From NCBI GenBank assembly GCA_949128135.1, contig OX421975.1, positions 60,615,357 through 60,679,356 of the forward strand: a stretch of 64,000 bases of DNA, in the 5' to 3' direction. Source of the DNA: Parasteatoda lunata. Lineage: Eukaryota; Arthropoda; Arachnida; Araneae; Theridiidae. This document shows, one piece after another, positions 55,001 to 64,000 of this stretch; the first letter of the stretch is position 1, and every line of letters starts with the position of its first letter. Made by a program: the position numbers and the translations under genes. The notes under the pieces were generated by a model. The model was given only the letters and a program-made list of their open reading frames with translations. It was not told where the DNA came from and ran no database searches.

Positions 55001-58000
55001 GGTGTGTATTTCTGACCATAATATTCCTTGTATTGAAATTGTGGACACTTAACCTCTATAACCCCTTTAGTAAAAAACTAACAGCTAATACTATAGAATA
55101 CTTTACTTTTTACATGATAAATAATTGAGTTTATATTTTTCATATTTGAAATTGTAGAAAAAAGAATTAAATATAGTATTCAGGTAGTTTTATGATATGT
55201 AATTTATTTAAAATGTATGGATTTATAGATTATTGTTTTATTTAAGAGGAAGCTATACCACGGGCGAAACTTTTCATAGCAAATTTTCTTTTACCTCTAA
55301 CAGTAATTTAGAATTTAAAATACATAAAAAGTTCCTAAAAACCTTGAGAAAAACCATGAAGTTTCAAATATCGAAAAAAAAATTTTAAAGTATCAAAATG
55401 AAAACAAATTATGAGAAGATAACTTAGGATTACACAATGGGGAAGTTCTCTTCCAATAATTTACTTGCATTTTAATATTTTGAATTTTTTTTCAGCAATT
55501 GAAACTTTATGATTTATTCTCAAATTGCCTTTTACTATGCTCTAAATAAGTTAAGAAGGTGAAACAGAAACTGCAATGAAAAATTTCTCTCACAATATAG
55601 CGTCCTCTTTAAGAAATTGTCAAAAATGTTGGCATTTTATATCATTCTTTTTCATAAAATTATTTCTAAAAATTAAAGATAAAGAGAACTTTTTTTTAAA
55701 GATATGTGTTGACCACATAATAATACATATCTGTATTTTTCAATATGAAAAATTCATATTGAAAAAAAAATCAGGATTTTAAAAAATTGAGCATGCCAAA
55801 ATGTATTAGCTCATTTAAGTGGTTAGACATTTACAAATCACAAAAATGTTATATTTTTAAAAAATGGATTTCAAAAGTAAAATTCAAATGTATAGAAATA
55901 ACTAAAAAATTGATAGTAATCACCTTGATTTATGAAGGAATTGAGAGTGTCAAAACTGCCTATCGGAATAGTAATGTATTTACCATATAGGGATTATAAA
56001 GACCATGTTGAAATGGTTAAACAATAAATAAACATAATAACTACCGGAAAATGTGCATTATCAAATGTGACATGTGCATTTATTATGGACTTGCTGTAAA
56101 TAGAGCATATTATTTTAGATCCTGGCATGTAAGTGGAATATAAGAACAGAAATTTTTTATGCGAAGTCAATAGAGCCTATATATTTCATGAATCGGAAAT
56201 ACACTTTCCAGCAATAGAATAGAGTCTTGGTGAAAATCTACTCTTTCTTTTATTATAATTGTTTTAATTTTTCTTATTACTCTTTCTTTCTATAATTTGA
56301 ATGCATGTATACCTAAATTATATAAAAAATTACACAGATTTTTCCCTTACTTGCTATGTTTCTAAAGGTGCACAGGCTATACTTTTTAATTATTTTAACC
56401 AAAAGAGTTAAAAATGAAGATAGTTTGTGCAATAATAATAACAAAAACAATGGTGTTTAAACAATTTAATTTAAATATTTACAATATTTAGCTCAATAAA
56501 TTTGAAGTAATTTATGCCTGAATAAAGTTTTTAAATTTTGAATTCACAAGTTTTGTGAAAAGAACTTCTAGATACTTTGATAATTAGCAAAAGTAATAAT
56601 TAAAACAAAGAACCCTTCTCTTCTAAAGGTATTAACTTTATTTAATTATGATATTCAGATATTTAATGTAAAAATAATTGAACAACTGCATTTATCTTAG
56701 CAACTCTATCATTTGTGAGTATATCCTCCGATATTTTACTATTCTTCATAGATTTCCCCACAGGGCAGGCATTAAATCAGTAGCAGGCATTAAATCAGAT
56801 ATTAAAGGATTTGAAAAGTAATGGAGATGTGTGTTACTGTCAATATACACGTAATCAACTTCGGAAGATTTTCAGTCGCTTAATTTTATTTTGAAGAGCA
56901 AATGGTCTCGTTAGACACCGAGAAACCAGCTTTATTAAACCCACTTGTAATGTATATTTGGTGAACGCTGTACAATACAGTCGAAATAAAATTCAAAGCT
57001 TCTAGAAAATTTCTTTTTGCTTTAGAAGTATCTTGGAATTCTTTGGTATCAAGAAAAGTAAATAATTATTTAACCAGTTATTTTGTGTAACATTCTTTAA
57101 ATGATTGAATTCTCCCAAACTTCAAAGGTTAAAGTTTGCGGAAAAATTTCCACTGGCAAATATAACAATTTAAACTCCCATGCTTCTTTAAACCACCTTT
57201 CCTGTGCTTTACCCATTCCATCCCCCCTTGATTTTGAACTTAATGGAAAATCTCCTTTGACAGATAAATATCCGTTTGGTACAGGCAATTTTCACAGACT
57301 GGCAGAAAAATATGTAGAAAGCGGGATAACATACAAAAAGTACAATGTATAATCTGTGTTCCACCAAATTAAATTATAAAAATACACAATATTAAAACCA
57401 TTTTCAAGAATAGGCCACTAAGCATTTAAAAATAAAATAAAATAAAATAATTTTAATGCAAATTTAAAAACATAATCGTATTCTTTTAAGATAATTTTAG
57501 TCATTAAATAGAAACATGCATAATAAACAAAAGGGAAGATCACTGCACGAGTCAGCTTACCTAAAATTTAACCCAGGAGATATTTTAGAGTTTTCATCTA
57601 ATCTTCGAAAAGAATATGTAGGGTAACATTTAGATGCTTCAAAATCAAAGTTACAGTCCCAGTTAATTACGACAGCAATTGCAGCACCCTAAATATTTTT
57701 TAAAAAAAGAATAATTATATCATTATTAAAAATTGATGTTGTCTATACATAAAATGAATAAAATAAGATATTGCCCTTAAAAGTTTAAAGATTTGGTGTA
57801 CATCTTTCCATTATATTTACCAAAGTTTGACTTAATGCATGTAAATTAAATAAAATGGCTTAAATACCTTTATTAAAAAATAGTTCCAATTTATTTTTAA
57901 AAAGTAAGATAAAATACGTCAGTTTTAATTTTATCGTCTATCAATTCAAAGAATTTCATATATGTGACTAAAAAGAATTTACTTTAAAATCTATCTTACA

Positions 58001-61000
58001 ACAGACTTGGTGACATCAGAGTTAAGATATTTTAAATATAAATCTCATATATATCAGATTAAATTTTGTTTTCTTCTAAAATAGTTAAACAATAACATTA
58101 GCTAAAATAATAGTAGCTAATAATATTAGTTTATAAATTAAAAATTGATACACTCGAAAAGTATCCTTTTAAAATTTATCTTCATTAAATTTATAAACAT
58201 ATAGGATCAGAAAGTCAACATTTTTACCTGAAAATAAATAAGTCAACCACAAATATAATTGAATAACAATACTATAATTTACAGTAATTCAAGTGTTACC
58301 TTTTTTGCTAAATCTGTATAATCACCAGGGACTATGTCTTTTAACACAAAAATTGGACAAAGTGTATTTTCTACTGGATCATAAGTGCACTTTTTCAAAT
58401 AAGAAGATTCTTCAAAATCAGGAATGTTACTTCTGAAAACCATAACTATAATGTGAGATATTTCAATTTACATAAATCTGAGAAATATTAAATAAAAGTT
58501 GGTTTTTGACATAATATTCCCCCATAATGCGTATGCAAATAGGCAATTTAAGATCTTTCATTTATAATTAGAAAATCAATTTTTAAGATTGAACAAGACA
58601 GTACTGAAACTTCAATAAAAGGCAGCAAGTGTCCAAACCATATGTAAATCATATATAACATTTAAAATGGTATGATATTTAGTTACAGATTGTAAAGAAT
58701 TTGTTTATAACTAGTATAAAATTAACTAAAAATGCTATTCTACAAAAGAAAAGAAAAAATAAATACTAATTAAGCTTTGAATTTCCGCATAATTAAGTTT
58801 GTATAAAAAACATAGAAATAAAAGTATCATTTCTTAAAGATTTTATAACATCATTCTCAATATGGAAATTAGTCCCTTAGACATATATATTTTCAATTGA
58901 TTTTCTATTAATATAATAAAATAAAACTAATTACCTTCTAATTCCAAATTTAGGAAAATCAACAAAATTTTTGATGAGTACAGTAAAATTTTGTGTTTCT
59001 GGTAAAAGAGCTGTCTTGGTTTTCCTAAAAATATTTAATAGAAGTTAACTTAAAATAAAAACTATAAAACACATTAGAAATAGCATAAGAATATAATAAC
59101 ACATTATATTTTTATACCAAATCTATTCATATTTTATTTTGTGGGCAGCAGTCACATAAAATTACAATCTCTGATTTTAAAATCCATGAAATCTGTGGTA
59201 ACAGCTGCAAAAATTTTACAAAAAAAAAAAAAAAAAAAAAAAAAAAATGCTAAATTCATGCGAATTTGTGGTAAAATATGCAAGGTTTCTACTTCATTTA
59301 AAACAAAATTTCCTGACTTTTTCAGGTATTTCAAGAAAATTTTGACGTAAATCCAGACCATATTTTATGTATATTATATAATTTTTTAAATCAGAAAACT
59401 TTTATTTCTTTATTTGTTATGTCAAATATTAGATTTTGAGAGCAAAAAAATATCATTGAAGGAGGATGGAAACTACGAAAAGTTTCACTAAAATGCAAAA
59501 TTTTTACAACCAATAATTGTAATAGATGTTAAAATTATTTAAATCTAATCTCAATGACTAATTACTGTTACTGATAATTGTAAGATAGTTTTTTCTTTCC
59601 AGGTATGATGTAAGGATTTTCCAGGTTTTTGTAAAAATAAAAAAGGGGCAATTTTCTCAGACTATTCCCTGCGTTTTAGAGTCAAAATAAAATTCCCTGA
59701 CAATTTCAGGTTTACCCTGTTCTTCCTAACACATTTGAGCCCTCAATATGTCAAAAAAGTCATGACTTAAATAATTTAAGATTTGTGTGGTATAACGAAA
59801 AAAAATTGTTTTAAAAACATTGTGATTTTAAAAACTTTGTGGAAATTAGTAGCAATGATTGTCAAGAAATCAAAGGAATCGTCACATCAAAAACTGAAAA
59901 CTCCAAAGTACGATTTCAATTTCAAATCCTTTGATTAACAGAAGTTTGCAAATCAGCAATTTTTAGATACACAAATAAGCGGAAAAATCACATGCCTATA
60001 AAATCACATGCCTGTATATAATCACATGCCTGTATTATCTTTCATATGCAAACGATCAAGTTAAAAAAAAAAAAAAATTTATCACTCTCTAAATGATAGA
60101 GAATGAAGAGAGATAGAGAGACAAAGTAATCCTAGTCAACAGTGCCAAAACAAAAACATGATGAAAAATATCCTATGTTAACTTAATAATTTCTACTTAG
60201 TTTCCATACTTACAAGATATCCACATCTCTTTCAACAGGGCACCAGGCTTTAATCTCACATACAGTTACAGTTTCGTTTACATCAGATGTGATACATTTA
60301 CCAGTGAAAACTCCTGAAATATTTGAATTGATTAAAAATTAAAATGAATCTTTACATTGTGATATAAAATAGATTTTAAAAGAAAATTAGTAAAAGCAGA
60401 ATGTATTCTCGAAAGAAATTATATGCTGGTTTTAAATAATAAAAAATTTACATAAAAATTAAATTGTTACAAAATCAAATATATATTTTAAATACAATTT
60501 TGTTAAAAAAAAAATTCATTAAAACCAATGGATAGAATTAAACAGCAGGTAAATCAAAATTAGTTGATATTGCTTAGCATTACTTCATACAATGAATGAG
60601 CAAAATATTTTAAACATTCTATGCAAGCTTTACAAACATTTCACAGATTACAACTAGTAATTGTAACTATACCTGATATAATAATATGAAGACAAAAAAA
60701 ATTACATTTTATTTAACACTTTTTTTCATTTGAAAAACAAAATGATTCAAAACAAATAACTGACTAAAAGAATATTAATTTCAACGTTAAATGTCATCAA
60801 TAACTTTTACAACAAAACATCAATTAACTTTTTATTAAAGTAAACAATTAAGTTGTTCAGAAAAAAATTAAGGTAAATATAAAAAATAATTATTTTTTTA
60901 AAAAATGAACTTATATGTTATGAGAAATTTCTCAACAAAATATACTTAAAAAAGTAATTCAATGATTTAAAAAAACTGCTTTCAAAATATTGTAATTTTC

Positions 61001-62271
61001 TTTTATTTAAAATAAAAAGATGGGATTTACTAATGGCTTAATATCAAATAAATAAATGTAAGCTCTGTTTTTACTTGAAAAAAGAAAAACGACTAAAAAT
61101 TTATTTGATTAAAAATAATAAAATTCTATCTAATTATTATATTTACGTGCATGTAAAAAAAATTTTAAAAAAAAGTGGAACAAACAAATTTATTATAACA
61201 AAGTACAAATTATTTAAATATAAAATATGGCTATTAAATTATACAGCTAAAATAAAAATAAAAAATGTAAATAAATAAAAATAAAAAAAAACAATTCATG
61301 AAGAAACTTTTTTTTCAGAGATAATTTCCCACCAAAATAGATTAAGTTCAGAGTGAAATAATCCAAAGCAATCACAAAGTAATAGAGGTCCTACTAAAAT
61401 TAATTTACAAGAAACGTTAAATACGGACAATAAAGTGTGACAAAATGATGCACAGCGATTATAAAGTAACAAAAGTCCCACAGAAAATAATCTTCCAGAA
61501 ATGTTTAAAATATAGAAAAAATTGTGCAAAAAAAAAAAAAAAAAAAGAAAAGAAATTGTGTTCCGCATTCTGATGCTGATCCCCACTCGAAACTATGACT
61601 TCTGATAAAATTCGCTCCTTGTATTCAACATTACAAAACGAACATATCTTTCATAGATACCTGAATTCAACATCAACTTTTTAACTAGATGAACTCAAAA
61701 TCATCTTGTCAGTGCAGTAGCAGCATGCATGTCTGCAAAAATCCTTAAATGTTAAATATCATATTATTACATCGCAAGCAACTTCTTATATTTGTGGCTT
61801 AATTCAGGGTTCCTATGCATCATGAGAAACAAAGCCACTATATCAGCATGACAATGTATGCTTTAAATCAAAATTTTGTGATATATCTCCCAGTCCTAAT
61901 TAAGAGCGACACCTGTGTTGATTGCAATAAGATTTAATAGTGTAAATGAAACATAATTTTATGCAAAAAACTTCTTCATTTATGATAATTAATGGTATTA
62001 CACAAATAGATTAGAAAGTATTTATTTACACACGCATATTAAAAAAAGGTTTAGGATCTAAAAAAAATTATGAAATGTATAATAACTATTTTCATATTTT
62101 TGTCAAAATAACCTCTCTTTGTTAAAAATTTATAACTATGATTTATAACAACGAATCCAAATTCTACAAATACAATTTAATATAATAAATTATAGTCATA
62201 CCATTGCCCGTAATAACAGAACCACCAGGAGCACAATCTGCATCAGTTTTACATTTAGTTATTTCAGGATC
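51935..62271 (-). CDS. P2X purinoceptor, ATP-gated cation channel (C-terminal 282 aa, eight exons)
   Basis: Eight exons (62271-62202, 60313-60214, 59024-58935, 58432-58300, 57688-57561, 54907-54760, 53672-53574, 52015-51935) sum to 849 nt in one frame, all with GT donors and AG acceptors. Family hallmarks are the cysteine-rich head (KCKTDADC, GKC, VCEIKAWCPVE), the ATP-contact block NFTVLIKN followed by FPKFGIRR, CTYDPVENTLCPIF, INWDCNFDF...KC, the NFRYAHYY block, the TLYKAYG lysine, and TM2 with the NVGSGLGLLAVATILCDIVV pore segment. Residues KKRDYYKAMKY contain the YXXXK surface-retention motif. Nine of the ten conserved extracellular cysteines are here. TM1, the first Cys and the start codon (about 100 residues) are missing, probably beyond 64000. 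The cytoplasmic tail is short, as in P2X4-like receptors. It forms trimers in the plasma membrane. Confidence 0.95.
52676..53285. repeat. Cluster of near-palindromic GGTTATTATTAATAATAACC motifs
   Basis: Whole or half copies occur at about 52701, 52768, 53079, 53169, 53237 and 53261, in the P2X intron between the last two coding exons. A comparatively GC-rich, unrecognised segment (about 52840-53045) with GTTGCCAAGACTTGGCAA hairpin sits in the middle. Probably an unclassified mobile element or foldback array. Confidence 0.6.
53574..53672 (-). CDS. P2X exon: end of TM2 and cytoplasmic YXXXK
   Basis: 99 nt between TTTTGCAG and GTAAGT. Encodes ATILCDIVVLYLLKKRDYYK and AMKYQSVADDTAN, phase 0 both ends. 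Confidence 0.95.
54760..54907 (-). CDS. P2X exon: gate-proximal Lys and TM2 start
   Basis: 148 nt between TGTGTTTAG and GTAAAT. Encodes YAHYYSDSQRTLYKAYGMKF and on to LLNVGSGLGLLAV. The Lys in LYKAYG corresponds to the essential ATP-binding Lys; GSG is in the pore. Reading past the donor gives the misleading tail ending YYFTE. Confidence 0.95.
57101..57352. other. Coding-like segment open on both strands in a P2X intron
   Basis: The + strand is open for 83 codons (ends with FELNGKSPLTDKYPFGTGNF and HRLAEKYVES) and the - strand for 63 codons. It is less AT-rich than its surroundings. No protein family is recognised on either strand; it could be a fragment of an inserted sequence. Confidence 0.25.
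57561..57688 (-). CDS. P2X exon: WDC...KC disulfide and NFR
   Basis: 128 nt between AATATTTAG and GTAAGC. Encodes GAAIAVVINWDCNFDFEASK, CYPTYSFRRLDENSKISPGL and NF(R). NFR carries the conserved Asn-Phe-Arg that contacts ATP. Confidence 0.95.
58300..58432 (-). CDS. P2X exon: dorsal-fin region cysteines
   Basis: 133 nt between GGTTTTCAG and GTAACA. Encodes SNIPDFEESSYLKKCTYDPV and ENTLCPIFVLKDIVPGDY up to LAKK. Confidence 0.95.
58935..59024 (-). CDS. P2X exon: ATP-site NFT motif
   Basis: 90 nt between TATTTTTAG and GTAATT. Encodes LLPETQNFTVLIKNFVDFPK and FGIR. The NFT-x-x-x-K motif provides ATP-coordinating Thr and nearby Lys in the family. Confidence 0.95.
59218..59247 (+). repeat. Poly-A run
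   Basis: About 29 A residues in a P2X intron; no retroposon body was recognised next to it. Confidence 0.9.
60214..60313 (-). CDS. P2X exon: cysteine-rich head
   Basis: 100 nt between ATATTTCAG and GTAAGT. Encodes VFTGKCITSDVNETVTVCEI and KAWCPVERDVDI. NET is a potential N-glycosylation site. Confidence 0.9.
62202..62271 (-). CDS. P2X exon: start of cysteine-rich head
   Basis: 70 nt, from TTCTCATAG to a GTATGA donor; encodes DPEITKCKTDADCAPGGSVI and the start of TGNG. Enters in phase 0, so a further upstream coding exon is required. Confidence 0.85.
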
Positions 62272-64000
62272 CTATGAGAAAAATAGAAAATGTTTCATTG
62301 TGAAATATGACAGAAAAATATTTCAATCTAAAATATGAAAATGTTAACATTATTTTTATTAATTCAGAATTACACTCCATAACTTTAATTGAAATCAAAG
62401 ATTTAAATAAATTTTTTTGACCTATCATAACAAAGACATGGTGGCAATAAGCCATGAAATGTATTTCGTTTTCCAAAAAACATATACAAGGTAACAATAT
62501 CCTAATAATTTTGTAATGATGAAATCCACCAAAAAATCTCAGCACTTCACTTGCTGCAATAATATATCCTAAAATAAAAGTATAAATAATTGTATTTATT
62601 TTTGTTATTGGATAATTTAATTTTAAAACAAAATAAAATATGTGTACTTAAATCAAGTTCAAAATTTGAAGTTCATGATTTTTAAAGATACATATTCATT
62701 ATTTTTAATAAGTAGTCATATTTCATTAAAAGCAAAGATCATTCAAGACTTTTCGTAAAAAATGACAAAAATTACTGGTCTGCCCAGACATATTGTGAAG
62801 TGATCCTTTTTCTGTAAATTAGTGAAAGATCTACACATAATTTTTTAAGCTAAAAAATTACCGTAACATTGGGCCTTTTTTGTAAGCAGGGGTCTGTCCA
62901 GACATTTTGTGAAAGGTCCGTTTTTGTAAAACTGTGAAAAAATTACTCGTAATTTGTGAATTTAAAATAAACGTTAAGTCACATTCTTTCAATCAGGGTT
63001 CTGCTTTTGTGAATTTGTGCAAATAGGGTCCTATTATTGCAAAAAACTTTTTCAAGGAGTTTTTAAATTGTTAATGGATACAAGATTATGTTCAACACTG
63101 TAAAATTATAATAAAAAAATTTAAATTTTAAAAAATAAACAGCAATTGCTACTACTAAATTAGAGATGCATCATACAAATATTTGGTATTTAGCCTATAC
63201 TGCTAAATGCAGAACATTCATTTCGGACGAGTAAAGGAAGAAGCGTCTGCCGAAGACAAAACTTAGTTCATTTACATCTGTCTTTCTTTCCCCCCACCCC
63301 CTGGGAAGGGTTTATTCGATTAACAAAACAATAATGAATATAAAAAAAATTGTGAAGGGTCCGATTCAAAGATAAATTATTTTGTGAAGGCTCCGTTTTT
63401 AAGTTATAATATTTTGTGAAGAGTCCGTTTTCATGAAAAGATATTTTGTGAAAAGTCCGTTATCGGACCCAAATTTCTTCTAAACAGAGTCTGATATGGG
63501 ATCTGTTTAGTAATGTGAAAATCAATCCAGCCTCATGAATACATGTTACTACACACGTTTTTTTTGCATCATATTAACTTGTTATAATCTAATCAAAAGA
63601 TGATGTCACAGTTTTTTACCCCATGCAACAAATCAAGATTTTCAAAATGTAATCCATGTGAATTTTACATGTACTGTAACAAATTATTAGCCATTTAAAA
63701 ATGTTAAAATGCAATATCCTTCAAATAAACAAAATTAATTTATTATACATTGAAGATTACCCTATAATTAGTAGTTTTATAATAATAAAAGAAATAACTA
63801 ATAAAAAATATATATAAATATGTTAAGCTGACTTAAAAAAAAATTAAAAATGTAAAGGAATGAAGGCTAAAAAAATACAATAAAGATATAATAAATAGCA
63901 AATAAATGGAAAAACTATTTGATTTTTAAAAAAGTAAATGCGGATGACCCATCAACTTATCCATAAAAAATTTAAACACAGTATAATTTAATAGTTATGC
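62272..64000. other. Upstream P2X intron with unclassified repeat
   Basis: No upstream P2X exon was recognised here. An imperfect array of TTTTGTGAA-GGTCCGTTTT-like units lies at about 62779-63510. Confidence 0.5.
62779..63510. repeat. Interspersed repeat with TTTTGTGAAGGGTCCG motifs
   Basis: At least seven variants of ATTTTGTGAA(A/G)GGTCCGTTTTT appear, most clearly near 62906-62934, 63340-63365, 63380-63400, 63410-63432 and 63440-63465. The left start GGTCTGCCCAGACATATTGTG recurs at about 62890. Non-coding; possibly internal repeats of a DNA transposon. Confidence 0.65.

Noticed and set aside
1..64000. A new multi-gene defence or metabolic system
   Set aside because: Only two unrelated host genes and mobile elements are visible; nothing indicates a co-functioning gene cluster.

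Overview
This is a eukaryotic, very AT-rich (visibly about 70% A+T), intron-containing and repeat-dense nuclear window. It looks like an arthropod, most likely a chelicerate such as a spider. The reasons are a P2X purinoceptor gene (known from ticks and other chelicerates but absent from Drosophila and C. elegans), mariner, Tc1 and piggyBac-like elements, I-type and Jockey-type non-LTR retrotransposons, and several tRNA-headed SINE families. The species call is inference; the gene and element calls come from the sequence.

Only two host protein-coding genes are supported. They converge tail to tail in the right third. On the + strand (42217-49051) three coding exons with consistent splice phases encode at least 353 residues of a Tyr/Lys/Arg-rich protein with an N-terminal signal-peptide-like segment. 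No family is recognised, and the first exon with the start codon is missing. On the - strand (62271 down to 51935) eight exons in one continuous frame encode the last 282 residues of a P2X ATP-gated cation channel. The roughly 100 N-terminal residues (TM1 and the first conserved Cys) are not seen and probably lie beyond the right edge.

The left two thirds (1-42000) contain no recognisable host gene. They are a mosaic of transposons, many with target-site duplications (TSDs) still readable. The largest is a 5.7 kb apparently intact I-type LINE on the - strand (14503-20246; 13-bp TSD) with ORF1 (three zinc knuckles) and ORF2 (endonuclease, reverse transcriptase, RNase H). Others are 5'-truncated LINE 3' ends (7887-8462, 8475-8846, 9463-9615, 25173-25221, 27831-28456), tRNA-SINEs (6205-6617, 11015-11405, 25937-26100, 41111-41474, 42621-42815), a piggyBac-like non-autonomous element with TTAA ends (25504-26508), a MITE family with 6-bp TSDs, a 659-bp long-TIR foldback (34570-35228), a hAT-remnant element (39631-40447), and relics of Tc1 and mariner transposases.

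A full-length mariner with an uninterrupted 350-aa transposase and perfect 27-bp TIRs sits in the last intron of the + strand gene (46885-48176). The P2X introns carry a cluster of near-palindromic GGTTATTATTAATAATAACC motifs and an unclassified repeat. I found no prokaryote-like operon, CRISPR array or new multi-gene system. The most informative novelties are the uncharacterised secreted protein with a possible alternative last exon, the MITE families, and the insertion histories readable from TSDs.
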